Shown here piece by piece: positions 27,057 through 36,661 of a stretch of 64,000 nt of DNA. Location: contig NZ_LNGH01000022.1 in the NCBI RefSeq assembly GCF_011057715.1, positions 1 to 64,000 on the forward strand, read 5' to 3'. This stretch comes from Marinitoga sp. 38H-ov. GTDB lineage: Bacteria; Thermotogota; Thermotogae; Petrotogales; Petrotogaceae. Every line of letters starts with the position of its first letter. The first letter of the stretch is position 1. The position numbers and the translations under genes are program-made. The notes beneath the pieces were generated by a model that was not told where the DNA came from, searched no databases, and saw only the letters and a list, made by a program, of their open reading frames with translations.

Positions 27057-28904
27057 TCACATTTCCTCTGCTAATTCAAATTGAGAATTATATAATTCTG
27101 CATAGAAACCATTTTTGCTTAATAATTCCTCATGTGTTCCTTGTTCTATAACATCTCCTTCGTTCATTACAATGATTAAATCAGCATTTTTAATAGTAGA
27201 TAATCTATGCGCTATAACAAAACTAGTTCTGCCTTTCATTAATCTTTCCATTGCTTGTTGAACCTTTAATTCTGTTCTTGTATCAACAGAACTAGTAGCT
27301 TCATCTAAAATCAAAATTTTAGGATTTGCTAGAAATGCACGAGCAATAGTAATTAATTGTTTTTCACCTTGAGATAAATTATTCATTTCTTCGTTTATTT
27401 CCATATGATATCCATTTGGAAGCGCGTGAACAAAACTATCCACATGAGCCATTTTAGCAGCTTCTATAATTTCTTCTTCTGTAGCATCTAATCTACCATA
27501 TCTAATATTATCCATTATTGTTCCGCTAAATAACCAAGTATCTTGTAAAACCATTCCAAAAATTGATCTTAATTCTTCTCTTGAATAATCTTTTATATTT
27601 ATATCGTCAATTAAAATAGCTCCATCATTTACATCGTAAAATCTCATTAATAATTTAACTAGCGTTGTTTTTCCAGCTCCGGTTGGGCCAACAATAGCTA
27701 CTGTTTGACCAGGTTTAACAACTTCAGAGAAGTTTTTAATAACAATTTTTTCTGGATTATATCCAAACTTGACATTTTTAAATTCAACTTTTCCTTTAAC
27801 ATTATTTATATCTATTTTAACTTTTGTAGTTTCAATTTCTTCTTCGTTATCTAAAAATTCAAATACTCTTTCTGCAGCAGCTGCAGTTTGTTGGAAAATA
27901 TTAGAAATGTTAGCAAGCTGAGCTATTGGTTGAGTAAAAGATCTAACGTATTGAATAAAAGCTTGAATATCTCCAACTTCAATAACTTTTATTGCAGCAA
28001 ACCATCCACCCATTACAGCTACTACAACATATCCCAAATTACCTACAAAATTCATTAAAGGCATCATAATACTAGATAAAAACTGTGATTTCCACTCTGA
28101 ATCATATAATTCAGTATTCATTTTTTTAAATTTATTTATGCTTTTTTCCTCGCCATTAAATGCTTTCATAATAACATGACCACCATACATTTCTTCAACA
28201 TGTCCATTAACGTGACCTAAAAATTCTTGTCTCTTTTTAAAGTGTTTTTGAGATCTTTTAATAATGAACATCATTAAAAAACCAGATAATGGAAGAATTA
28301 TTAAACTAACTAGAGTCATTTGCCAACTAATAGTTAACATCATTACTAAAACGCCTAATACAGTTGTTAAAGAAGTTATCATTTGAGATAAACTTTGGTT
28401 TAATGTATTACTAATAGTATCAACATCATTTGTTATTCTTGATAAAATTTCACCATGATTAGTACCATCAAAATATTTCAAAGGCATTTTATGAATCTTT
28501 TCCATAATTTGTTTTCTTAAATTATACGTTACCTTAGCTGATACACCTGTCATTAACCAGCCTTGTATATACCCGAAAATAGCACTAAGTGTATATATAC
28601 CTAATAGAATAAGCATAATTCTTCCTATATAAACAAAATCTATACCTTGAGTGCTTCCCATTATTTTTCCTATTATACCTTCAAATATTTTTGTTGTAAC
28701 TTTACCTAATATTTTAGGCCCTATTATTGAAAAAGCTGCACTTGCCATTGCAAAAATAATAGCAATAATTAAAGCGACTTTATATGGAGAAAGATAATTA
28801 ACTAACCTTTTCATTGTTCCTTTAAAATCATTTGCCTTTTCAACAGGCCCAGTCATCATAGGGCCTCCACCGCCTCTGTGTGGTCTTCTTTTATTTTCGC
28901 TCAT
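27057..28904 (-). CDS. ABC exporter half-transporter B (membrane domain plus ATPase)
   Basis: 615 residues. Six membrane helices (about 40-330) are followed by a nucleotide-binding domain: Walker A GPTGAGKTT, Q-loop QDTWLF, signature LSQGEKQL in place of LSGGQ, Walker B ILILDEATSSVD, and the switch His in IAHRLST. It overlaps the preceding ABC gene by four bases, so the two form a heterodimer. The Asp-Glu pair in this Walker B is intact, so this half carries the consensus catalytic Glu. The family exports drugs, lipids or peptides. Confidence 0.93.
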   Translation of the reverse strand: MSENKRRPHRGGGGPMMTGPVEKANDFKGTMKRLVNYLSPYKVALIIAIIFAMASAAFSIIGPKILGKVTTKIFEGIIGKIMGSTQGIDFVYIGRIMLILLGIYTLSAIFGYIQGWLMTGVSAKVTYNLRKQIMEKIHKMPLKYFDGTNHGEILSRITNDVDTISNTLNQSLSQMITSLTTVLGVLVMMLTISWQMTLVSLIILPLSGFLMMFIIKRSQKHFKKRQEFLGHVNGHVEEMYGGHVIMKAFNGEEKSINKFKKMNTELYDSEWKSQFLSSIMMPLMNFVGNLGYVVVAVMGGWFAAIKVIEVGDIQAFIQYVRSFTQPIAQLANISNIFQQTAAAAERVFEFLDNEEEIETTKVKIDINNVKGKVEFKNVKFGYNPEKIVIKNFSEVVKPGQTVAIVGPTGAGKTTLVKLLMRFYDVNDGAILIDDINIKDYSREELRSIFGMVLQDTWLFSGTIMDNIRYGRLDATEEEIIEAAKMAHVDSFVHALPNGYHMEINEEMNNLSQGEKQLITIARAFLANPKILILDEATSSVDTRTELKVQQAMERLMKGRTSFVIAHRLSTIKNADLIIVMNEGDVIEQGTHEELLSKNGFYAELYNSQFELAEEM

Positions 28905-31099
28905 GCTAATTCCTCCTCTGACAATTGAGAATAAGCTATTTCTCTATATACAGGACAGTTTTCTAATAATTCTTTATGTTTTCCAATTCCAACAATTTCT
29001 CCTTCATCTAAGACTATAATTTGATCCGCATTCATAATAGTAGCTATTCTTTGTGCGACAATAATAAATGTTCCTGTTTTAGTATATTCTCTCAATTTTC
29101 TTCTAACCTTTAAATCTGTTTTAAAATCTAATGCTGAAAAACTATCATCAAATATATAAATTTTTGGTTTTTTAGCTAAAGCTCTAGCGATAGACAATCT
29201 TTGTTTTTGACCACCTGAGAAATTAGCACCGCCTTGAGAAACTTCATGTTTAAATTTATCTGGAAATTTATTAATAAACTCTAAAGCTTCAGCAATATCA
29301 GCTACCTTTTCCATTTCTTCGTCTGATAAATTTTCATTACCATATTTAATATTTGATTCAATGGTACCACTGAACAATGTAGTTTTTTGGGGTACATATC
29401 CTATATATTTTCTTAATTCGTTTTGAGTTAATTCGCGTACATCTATACCATCAATTAATACCTGACCTTCCGTAACATCATAGAATCTAGGTATTAAATT
29501 AATTAAAGTTGATTTACCAGAACCTGTAGATCCAATTATAGCAGTAGTTTTTCCAGGTAAAGCTTTAAAATTAATATTTTTTAATGCATAATCTTCGGCT
29601 CCAGGATATTTGAAATATACGTTCTTAAATTCTATAATTCCAGTTACATTTTCATTTAAAGATTTTGGCTCTTTTGGATCAACTATAGAAGGTTCTGTTT
29701 CTAAAACCTCAACAATACGGTTTGCAGAAACACTTGCTCTAGGTAAAAATATAAATATCATTGACATCATTAAAAATGAGAAAATAACTTGCATAGAATA
29801 TTGCATAAATGCCATCATATCCCCAACTTGAAGATTGAAATTATTTACTTGTTTTGCTCCAAACCATATTATCAATAACATTACGCCATTCAATACAAAC
29901 ATCATAATAGGCATTAATAATGACATTAATCTACCAATAAATAGTTGAGTTTTGGTTATATCATTATTTACATTATCAAATCTTTCTTTTTCTTTGTTTT
30001 TTGTATTAAAAGCTCTAATTACCATCATACCTGTTAAATTTTCTCTGGAAACTAAATTTAGTTTATCTACTAATTTTTGAAATAGCTTAAACTTAGGTAA
30101 TGCAAAATAGAATATTATACCTATTAAAGTTAATAGTAAAGCTACAGCCAATCCTATTATCCAAGATAACGAAGGACTTTTTTCCAATGCTTTAAATATA
30201 GCTCCGATACTTAAAATAGGAGCATAGAACATTATTCTAATTAATATAACCATTACATTTTGTATTTGTGTAATATCATTTGTTGTTCTGGTTATTAGTG
30301 ATGCTGTTGAAAATTTATCAAATTCTTCACCAGCAAAAAACTCTACTTTTGTAAAAATTTTTTTCCTCAAATCTTTTGCTAACCCAGCAGCAGTTTTAGA
30401 TGCAAAAAATCCTACTGTTATTGCCATTACTGCACCTAATAATGTTATTAAAAGCATTATGCTACCAGATTTTAAGATATAATTTCTTTGTATTTTATTT
30501 AAATCAATTCCTAATTGTTCATATTCATTCTTAACAGACATAATTAAAGATTGTTTTATCATTTCTTCGCCGGTTATTTGCATTTTTTCATAAATATTAT
30601 TTGCAAAATCTACTCTTTGTTGAAGAGGTAAAAAATTAATAAGTTTAAATATATTTAATTTGCTATTTTTATTAATATTTAAACCCTCGGTTTCCCCTCT
30701 TTCTAATGCTGTTACCGCTAAGAAAGCTTTTGCGAAAATTTTTTCTAATTCTGAATCATTTATTTTTTCTTTTAATATATATACAGACTCACTATTTAAA
30801 TTTGGATATTTTTGTAAATATTCTTTATATGATTCATTATCAGGTTTTATATATTCATATAAATTTAGGATTTTTGTTTTTTCTTCATTTGACATAAACA
30901 AAAATAGATTTTTCATTTGACTACTTCTTATTGCAACGGGTATAGTATCTTCTATACCATTTTGTTGAATACCAATATTCACAATATTTGACATATAATC
31001 AGGTAAAGATAAATCCACTTTTGCTTGTACAAATAAAAAAAGCACTGCTAAAATTAAATATAATGTATACGGCTTTAGATATTTTATTAATTTGAGCAC
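28901..31099 (-). CDS. ABC exporter half-transporter A with a large insertion and a degenerate ATPase
   Basis: 732 residues, longer than usual. Between membrane helices 1 and 2 there is an extracytoplasmic insertion of about 140 residues (roughly 45-200, charged). The ATPase has Walker A GSTGSGKST and a canonical signature FSGGQKQRLSIARAL, but its Walker B is IYIFDDSFSALD with Asp in place of the catalytic Glu, and the switch His is Gln in VAQRIAT. This is the degenerate-site half of a heterodimeric exporter of the TM287/288 kind. Start is GTG behind GAGGAGGAATG. It follows marR by four bases. Confidence 0.93.
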   Translation of the reverse strand: MLKLIKYLKPYTLYLILAVLFLFVQAKVDLSLPDYMSNIVNIGIQQNGIEDTIPVAIRSSQMKNLFLFMSNEEKTKILNLYEYIKPDNESYKEYLQKYPNLNSESVYILKEKINDSELEKIFAKAFLAVTALERGETEGLNINKNSKLNIFKLINFLPLQQRVDFANNIYEKMQITGEEMIKQSLIMSVKNEYEQLGIDLNKIQRNYILKSGSIMLLITLLGAVMAITVGFFASKTAAGLAKDLRKKIFTKVEFFAGEEFDKFSTASLITRTTNDITQIQNVMVILIRIMFYAPILSIGAIFKALEKSPSLSWIIGLAVALLLTLIGIIFYFALPKFKLFQKLVDKLNLVSRENLTGMMVIRAFNTKNKEKERFDNVNNDITKTQLFIGRLMSLLMPIMMFVLNGVMLLIIWFGAKQVNNFNLQVGDMMAFMQYSMQVIFSFLMMSMIFIFLPRASVSANRIVEVLETEPSIVDPKEPKSLNENVTGIIEFKNVYFKYPGAEDYALKNINFKALPGKTTAIIGSTGSGKSTLINLIPRFYDVTEGQVLIDGIDVRELTQNELRKYIGYVPQKTTLFSGTIESNIKYGNENLSDEEMEKVADIAEALEFINKFPDKFKHEVSQGGANFSGGQKQRLSIARALAKKPKIYIFDDSFSALDFKTDLKVRRKLREYTKTGTFIIVAQRIATIMNADQIIVLDEGEIVGIGKHKELLENCPVYREIAYSQLSEEELA

Positions 31100-31103
31100 A
31101 ATA

Positions 31104-31508
31104 TCATTCCTCCTCGAAAATCTTTTTCAATATTTTTAAACCATCAATTACAATATCTAATTCATTTTCAGATACTTTATGTAATCTTTCTTCAAATTTT
31201 TTTTCTATAGATTCATGTCTTTTTTTGGCAATATCATTAAATTTTTCTGTAATTTCAACAAAAACCTTTCTTCTGTCATTATCATCTCTAATTCTTTTTA
31301 TATATCCTTGCTTTTCTAATCTATCAACTATACCAGAAACTGTACTGTTTGATAATCCAATATAATTACTTAATTCACTCATAGTCATTCTTCCATTTTT
31401 TAGTAATGCTCCTAATAACATCCACTGAGAAGATGTTATTTCACAATCTTCAAAACTAGTAACCATAGTTTTTTTTACTAATTCCCTAATTTCTTTAAAC
31501 AAAATCAT
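31104..31508 (-). CDS. MarR-family transcriptional regulator
   Basis: About 134 residues from the ATG at 31508; a GTG at 31541 with an AAGGTGG site would add 11 residues and overlap the previous gene by 29 bases, so the start is open. The winged helix has SQWMLLGALLKNGRMTMSELSNYIGLSNSTVSGIVDRLEKQGYIKRIRDDNDRRKVFVEIT, the classic MarR DNA-binding region with the RxxxxDRR wing. MarR proteins sense small molecules or redox state and usually repress their own operon, here the flavoprotein and exporter. A candidate operator lies at 32366-32381. Confidence 0.92.
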   Translation of the reverse strand: MILFKEIRELVKKTMVTSFEDCEITSSQWMLLGALLKNGRMTMSELSNYIGLSNSTVSGIVDRLEKQGYIKRIRDDNDRRKVFVEITEKFNDIAKKRHESIEKKFEERLHKVSENELDIVIDGLKILKKIFEEE

Positions 31509-31512
31509 TACC

Positions 31513-32283
31513 TCATATGTTTTCTTCAATTTTGTCACCACCTTGAATTTTTACCTTTTGTGCATTTTCTTTTATTTTTTTTGATAAGAAATTACCAAAT
31601 TGATTTGAAATAAATTTAGAGATAGGATTTATTTTTGTATTTTCTTCATAGAAATAATTTTTGTTAATTAGTCCAGTTTTATTCCAAAAAATTCTATCAA
31701 TATCTAATAAGTTTGTTGACATAGCTTTTTGCACCTGAAATCTTATAAGTCTAGATAATTTTATTTTTTCTTTTTTTGATTTTCTTTCAATAGAATCAAT
31801 AAAAAGTTTCAATTCATCTAATGATACATCTTTTTTTTCTTGAATTTTTCTGCCGATTTTCCCGCAAGGTTTCATTCCCCATGAAATCATTACACTTTCC
31901 AAATAATCTAAAACATCATTTAACCCACTACCTGCAGTAGTAGAGACTAATAATACAGGCTTTCCAATTAAATCAGATCTATGGACCCATTTGCAATTTC
32001 TATCAAAGAAAGTTTTTAAAACACCGGATATATTTTCTAAATAAACAGGAGAACTTATTATTATACCATCAGCATTAATTAACTTTTCTTTTAATTTTTC
32101 CACATCATCATTAATTACACAATAGTCTTTTTTAATACACACCTCACAACCTAAACAATAATTAATGTTATAATCTTTTAAATTAATAATTTCAAAATCA
32201 TAATCCAGTTTATTACCAATATTTTTTAATAACTCATATGTTCTACCTTTTCGCATGCTAGAATTAATAGCTACAATTTTCAT
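31513..32283 (-). CDS. NADPH-dependent FMN reductase/iron-sulfur flavoprotein-like protein
   Basis: 256 residues. The flavodoxin-like fold begins MKIVAINSSMRKGRTYELL, a phosphate-binding loop for FMN. It continues with NYCLGCEVCIKKDYCVINDDVEKLKEKLINADGIIISSPVYLENISGVLKTFFDR. The cysteines CxxCxxxxxC resemble those of iron-sulfur flavoproteins that bind a 4Fe-4S cluster. The C-terminal 80 residues are basic and without a known motif. First gene of the marR-exporter operon, so it may act in detoxification or redox sensing. Ribosome binding site TTGGAGGT. Confidence 0.85.
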   Translation of the reverse strand: MKIVAINSSMRKGRTYELLKNIGNKLDYDFEIINLKDYNINYCLGCEVCIKKDYCVINDDVEKLKEKLINADGIIISSPVYLENISGVLKTFFDRNCKWVHRSDLIGKPVLLVSTTAGSGLNDVLDYLESVMISWGMKPCGKIGRKIQEKKDVSLDELKLFIDSIERKSKKEKIKLSRLIRFQVQKAMSTNLLDIDRIFWNKTGLINKNYFYEENTKINPISKFISNQFGNFLSKKIKENAQKVKIQGGDKIEENI

Positions 32284-32333
32284 ATTATAACCTCCAATAT
32301 ATTAACATTAAATTTTATATCAATTAATAAAAA

Positions 32334-32388
32334 ATATTTTGCACACAAATATTTTGCACACAAATATTTCGAATACGAAATAATTATA
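32334..32388 (-). promoter_or_regulatory. Candidate MarR operator, -10 box and 15-base tandem repeat
   Basis: An inverted repeat atttcg-aata-cgaaat (32366-32381) directly follows a TATAAT -10 box on the minus strand (plus 32383-32388). Downstream on the transcript, a 15-base unit atattttgcacacaa is repeated exactly twice (32334-32348 and 32349-32363), with the first bases of a third copy running into the inverted repeat. Placing a repressor site over the transcription start fits autoregulation by the MarR protein of this operon. The -35 region is weak. Confidence 0.55.
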
Positions 32389-32468
32389 AATTTTTTTTAT
32401 TTCTAAAAAATTACAAATATATAAAAGAATTTATTATTTTATACTTTATATATACTGTAAATAAAAAA

Positions 32469-32489
32469 TCCCATCCAAAAAGGATGGGA
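32469..32489 (-). terminator. Terminator after ddl
   Basis: An 8-bp stem tcccatcc/ggatggga with a loop of five A. It is followed on the minus strand by ATTTTTTAT, just after the ddl stop codon. Confidence 0.8.
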
Positions 32490-32490
32490 A

Positions 32491-33390
32491 TTATAAGTTA
32501 TTTTTAATTAGAATATCTATTAAATTATTAAAAGTTAAACCATAAGCGTAAGCTGATTGCGGTAAATCACTTAATTTAGTTAATCCTGGTACTGTATTAG
32601 CCTCAAGTATATAATACTCATTTTCTCTTATTATTGCATCAATTCTTGCAAAGTCCTTTAATCCAATTTTTTTAAAAATTTTTTCAAAATCAGTAATTAT
32701 CTTTTTCTCTAATCTTTTATCTAATTTTGCAGGTACCTCAAAATCAGTTAATCCATCAGTATATTTAGCTTCATAATCATAAAATTCTTTTTTAGGTTTT
32801 ATTTCAAGAATAGGAAGAACAATTGTTTCACTATTTTTTTCTATTATACTAACAGAAATTTCTCTGCCTTTAATATATTCTTGTATAATCATTTCATTAT
32901 AAATTTCCAATTCTTTTTTTAGAAAAAATTCATATTCTTTTAAATTATGACAAATATGAATACCTAAACTAGATCCACTTTTTCTGGGTTTGATTATTAA
33001 AGGAAATTGAAAAGGCGGTTCGATATATTTTTCAACATTAATATATTTTGGAACAGAAAAATTGTTTTCTATTGTTTTTGAAAATAGTAATTTATCAAAG
33101 GTTAATTTTGAAACTATAGAATTTGAACCTATATATTTAATATTTAAATCCTCTAATTTTTTTTGCAATTGCCCATCTTCACCTTCATATCCGTGAACAA
33201 CATTAAAAACTAAATCTATCTTATTATATTCCTTTAAAAAAATATTAAATTCAGTTTTCAAATCATATTTAAATATATTATATCCTAAATCTTTTAATGC
33301 AACTTCAACATTTTGAGCACTTAAAATAGAAATTTCTCTTTCATTTGAATTTCCGCCATAAATTAATCCAATATTTTTTTTAAGATTCAT
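32491..33390 (-). CDS. ddl: D-alanine--D-alanine ligase
   Basis: 299 residues. Makes D-Ala-D-Ala for the peptidoglycan stem peptide using ATP (ATP-grasp fold). Motifs: GLIYGGNSNEREISILSAQ, VFNVVHGYEGEDGQLQ, PLIIKPRKSGSSLGI, MIIQEYIKGREISVSI, and YYILEANTVPGLTKLSDLPQ. Its start overlaps the end of topA by 11 bases. Alr, three genes upstream in the same run, supplies its substrate. Confidence 0.95.
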   Translation of the reverse strand: MNLKKNIGLIYGGNSNEREISILSAQNVEVALKDLGYNIFKYDLKTEFNIFLKEYNKIDLVFNVVHGYEGEDGQLQKKLEDLNIKYIGSNSIVSKLTFDKLLFSKTIENNFSVPKYINVEKYIEPPFQFPLIIKPRKSGSSLGIHICHNLKEYEFFLKKELEIYNEMIIQEYIKGREISVSIIEKNSETIVLPILEIKPKKEFYDYEAKYTDGLTDFEVPAKLDKRLEKKIITDFEKIFKKIGLKDFARIDAIIRENEYYILEANTVPGLTKLSDLPQSAYAYGLTFNNLIDILIKNNL

Positions 33391-35626
33391 TCAACTCACT
33401 CTCTTTATAATATATTTTTTCTTCAGGACAATACAGCATTTCTTCTTTATTTTTATATTTATAATATAATGCTCCATTGCATGAAGGACATCTATAATTT
33501 GAAGGTTCATCCCAAAACATTTCTTCACATTCTGAACATTTATAATATATTTTTCCTTTTTTACTTTTAAGTTTATGAACAATTCCTCCACAATTAGGAC
33601 ATTTTCCCCTAGCGGGCAATGGGGCTGTATATTTGCATTCTGGATAATTTGAGCAAGCTATAAATTTTCCAAATCTACCTCTTTTTATTATTAAGTCTCC
33701 ACCACAATTAGGACATTTTTCTCCAGTTTTTTCCTCATTTCCTTTTTCAGAGCTAGAAATAATATCCTTATCAATATACACAATGTTGTCTAAAGTAATA
33801 CCAAGAGCATCTTTAGGTAAGCTTTTATTATCATCGCAATTAGGGCATTTTAGAAATAAACCAAATCTTCCAAATTGCAGCTCCATTTCAGCATTGCATT
33901 TTGAACATTTAATATTAGATTTATAATAAAAATCTAAAGCTTTTTCTTTCATTTTTTGTTCCGTATTAGATAGGAACTTTTCAAAATCGTTATAAAATTC
34001 GTTTAAAACTTTTTTCCATTCTATTTCACCAGACTCAACTTTGTCAAGTTTTTCTTCCATATTTGCTGTAAATTGTATATCAACTATTTCAGGGAAATTT
34101 TTTTCTAAAAGATCAGAAACTATAAATCCAACAAGCGTGGGAATTAAATTATTCTTTTCTTTAATTACATATTTTCTATTTAATAACGTTGTTATTATTG
34201 TTGAATAAGTCGAAGGTCTCCCAATCCCTTTAGCTTCCATTTCTTTTACTAATGAAGCTTCTGTATACCTTGCGGGTGGTTTTGTTTTATCTTTTTCAGA
34301 TAATATTTTTATTGGTTCTAAAATACCAGATTCTGGTATTTCATATTCTTTTTCAGTTGTAGAAGATTGCCAAAATTTTTCAAATCCATCAAAAATTCTT
34401 TTTCTCCCTACAGCTTCAAAAGTATATTTTTTAGATGAATCAGAAATAGAATATGTTTTTTCTAAATAAATAGAAGATGAAGATTGTGATGCAATAAACC
34501 TATTCCAAATAAGTGTATATAATTTTAAATTATCTCCTGATAATAATTTTTTTGCTTTTTGTGGATCTATAAATACATCAGTGGGTCTAATAGCTTCATG
34601 AGCATCTTGTATTTTTTTTGATGATTTTTTTGTTTTAAAATTACCAGTATATTCTTTTCCAAAATTATTATTCAAATATTCGTATGCTTTATTTTTTGCT
34701 TCTTCTGATACTCTAGTTGAGTCTGTTCTCATATAGGTTATAAAAGCAATTGGGCCTTCTGAAGTTTCCACACCTTCATATAATTTTTGAGCAATTTGCA
34801 TAGTTTTTTTTGATGTCCAACCAAATTTTGAAATGGCACTTTGTTGTAAAGTACTAGTTATAAAAGGTTGTGGAGGGTTTCTTTTTGCTTTTTTTTCATT
34901 TACAGATTCTACAGTAAATGATGTGTTTTCTAAGTCTTTTATTATTTCATTTTTCTTTTTTTCGTTTATTGATTCATTCTTAAATTTTTTATTATTTATT
35001 TTTATTAAAGGTATATTTTGGTCCAAATATTTTAAATATATTTTATAAAATTCCTTAGGTTTAAATTGAAAAATACTTCTTTCTCTATCAATTAGCAATT
35101 TTAAAGCAGCAGATTGTACTCTACCAGCGCTAGTATTATAATCTTTTAATATTCTCCATAATATAGGACTTATTTTATAACCGACTATTCTATCAAGAAT
35201 TCTCCTTGCTAATTGAGCACCAACTTTATTATTATCTATTTTTTTAGGATTCTTAATAGCTTCTTGTATAGTATTTTTAGTAATTTCTGAGAAGATAATT
35301 CTATTTGCATCATTTTCATCAAGTCCTAATAAATAATTTAAATGCCATGCAATAGCTTCTCCTTCTCTATCCATATCAGGAGCTAAAAAAACTTTTTTTC
35401 CTTTTGCAATTTTTTTTAGTTCTGAAACAACCTTTTCTTTTCCAGGCATTAATTCAAATTCTGGTTCAAAACCATTTTCAATATCAACACCAAATTTTTT
35501 TTGTGGTAAATCTCTTATATGTCCCTTCGAAGCTACCACTTTATAATCTGAACCAAGATATTTTTCAATTGTTTTAGCTTTTGCTGGAGATTCAACAATA
35601 ACGACATTTTTTGGTGATTTTGGCAT
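33380..35626 (-). CDS. topA: DNA topoisomerase I
   Basis: 748 residues. Relaxes negative supercoils. The Toprim domain begins VVIVESPAKAKTIEKYLG and includes LAPDMDREGEAIAWHL. The active-site tyrosine lies in FITYMRTDSTRVS. The C-terminal 180 residues hold four zinc-finger-like modules (CSKC...CPNC, CPNC...CSNYPEC, CPNC...CSEC, CPSC...C), all with their cysteines. The start overlaps the stop of the yhaM-like gene (TAATG). The gene contains a 10-bp perfect inverted repeat at 34321-34341. Confidence 0.96.
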   Translation of the reverse strand: MPKSPKNVVIVESPAKAKTIEKYLGSDYKVVASKGHIRDLPQKKFGVDIENGFEPEFELMPGKEKVVSELKKIAKGKKVFLAPDMDREGEAIAWHLNYLLGLDENDANRIIFSEITKNTIQEAIKNPKKIDNNKVGAQLARRILDRIVGYKISPILWRILKDYNTSAGRVQSAALKLLIDRERSIFQFKPKEFYKIYLKYLDQNIPLIKINNKKFKNESINEKKKNEIIKDLENTSFTVESVNEKKAKRNPPQPFITSTLQQSAISKFGWTSKKTMQIAQKLYEGVETSEGPIAFITYMRTDSTRVSEEAKNKAYEYLNNNFGKEYTGNFKTKKSSKKIQDAHEAIRPTDVFIDPQKAKKLLSGDNLKLYTLIWNRFIASQSSSSIYLEKTYSISDSSKKYTFEAVGRKRIFDGFEKFWQSSTTEKEYEIPESGILEPIKILSEKDKTKPPARYTEASLVKEMEAKGIGRPSTYSTIITTLLNRKYVIKEKNNLIPTLVGFIVSDLLEKNFPEIVDIQFTANMEEKLDKVESGEIEWKKVLNEFYNDFEKFLSNTEQKMKEKALDFYYKSNIKCSKCNAEMELQFGRFGLFLKCPNCDDNKSLPKDALGITLDNIVYIDKDIISSSEKGNEEKTGEKCPNCGGDLIIKRGRFGKFIACSNYPECKYTAPLPARGKCPNCGGIVHKLKSKKGKIYYKCSECEEMFWDEPSNYRCPSCNGALYYKYKNKEEMLYCPEEKIYYKESELNES
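34321..34341. repeat. Perfect 10-bp inverted repeat inside topA
   Basis: aaataccaga, one base, tctggtattt. It lies in the middle of topA and encodes part of EIPESGILEP. Noted because several genes here contain long perfect inverted repeats. Confidence 0.8.
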
Positions 35627-36660
35627 TATTTTTCCTCCAATTTAGTAATTTTAATCTTTCTTCCAAGATTTTTATTATAATCTGTCCATTCGTCATTATT
35701 AGATTCAGATATATGATTTATAATTTGATTAACTTTGGAACTTAAATTATCAGCAAAATGCAAAATAAAAGCTTCTATTGTTTTTGGTAAAATTGGACTT
35801 CCCCATTCTAATTCGCCGTGATGTGAAGCTATCATATGAAGTATTTCATTTAATAAATCTTTAGGAAATTTATCAATTTTTTTAGAATATTCAGAAACTA
35901 TATGTATTCCAATTGCAATATGCCCAACTAATTCTCCCTCATTAGTTTTTTCTATACCAGAAGGAGTAATCTTATATTCTTTAGTTTTTCCAATATCATG
36001 AAGTAAAGCACCAGCTATTAATAAGTCTTTATTAACAATATTACCATAATTTTCTGCTATGGAATTGCATAAATTAGCAACATCTATAGTATGTTCTATT
36101 AATCCATGTTTATATGCATGATGAACATTAATAGCGGCAGGGGCGTAAAGGAATTCATTTGAAAATTTTTTATCTTTTATAAATATATATTCTAATAATT
36201 CTTTTATATAACTATTTTCTATATTATCTATAATTTTTTTTAATTCTTCATTTAATTGAGATATATTTTTATTGGATGTTCTAATAAATTTTTCAGGATT
36301 AATCTCATTATCCTTCAAAATATGTATATTATAATCTTTTTCAACATTTAATTGTAATCTATTTTCAAAAACAACAATTTTACCTTTTACTCTTATGATA
36401 TCCCCTATATTTATCTTTTCCGAATTTTCCTTAGCTTTAAACCAATCAATAGCTCGTAATGTGCCGCTTTTGTCTGAAATTGTAAAAAGCAAAAAATCTT
36501 TACCATCTTTCGTTGTTTGTAATCTTTTACTAATTACTTTACCTTCAATTTCTTTAAAATCATTAGGCTTTAAATCATTGATATAAAAGTCATCTATTAA
36601 ATCATCCGTTAATTGTCCTTTTTCTCTTAATAAATCACCTAAATTTACTCCATTATTCAT
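35626..36660 (-). CDS. yhaM: YhaM-like OB-fold/HD-domain 3'-5' exoribonuclease
   Basis: 344 residues from the ATG at 36660, six bases after GAGGAGG; an in-frame ATG at 36675 lies before that site. An N-terminal OB-fold (about 25-110, IEGKVISKRLQTTKDGKDFLLFTISDKSG) should bind nucleic acid. The HD domain has HHAYKHGLIEHTIDVANLC and LLIAGALLHDIGKTKEY, then ASHHGELEWGSP. This architecture is that of YhaM, a metal-dependent 3'-5' exonuclease for RNA and single-stranded DNA. Begins one base after the alr stop. Confidence 0.85.
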   Translation of the reverse strand: MNNGVNLGDLLREKGQLTDDLIDDFYINDLKPNDFKEIEGKVISKRLQTTKDGKDFLLFTISDKSGTLRAIDWFKAKENSEKINIGDIIRVKGKIVVFENRLQLNVEKDYNIHILKDNEINPEKFIRTSNKNISQLNEELKKIIDNIENSYIKELLEYIFIKDKKFSNEFLYAPAAINVHHAYKHGLIEHTIDVANLCNSIAENYGNIVNKDLLIAGALLHDIGKTKEYKITPSGIEKTNEGELVGHIAIGIHIVSEYSKKIDKFPKDLLNEILHMIASHHGELEWGSPILPKTIEAFILHFADNLSSKVNQIINHISESNNDEWTDYNKNLGRKIKITKLEEK

Positions 36661-36661
36661 G

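Noticed and set aside
26933-27151. 72-codon plus-strand frame across the end of the ABC gene
   Set aside because: It overlaps a real ABC transporter end and a terminator on the other strand, with no site of its own.
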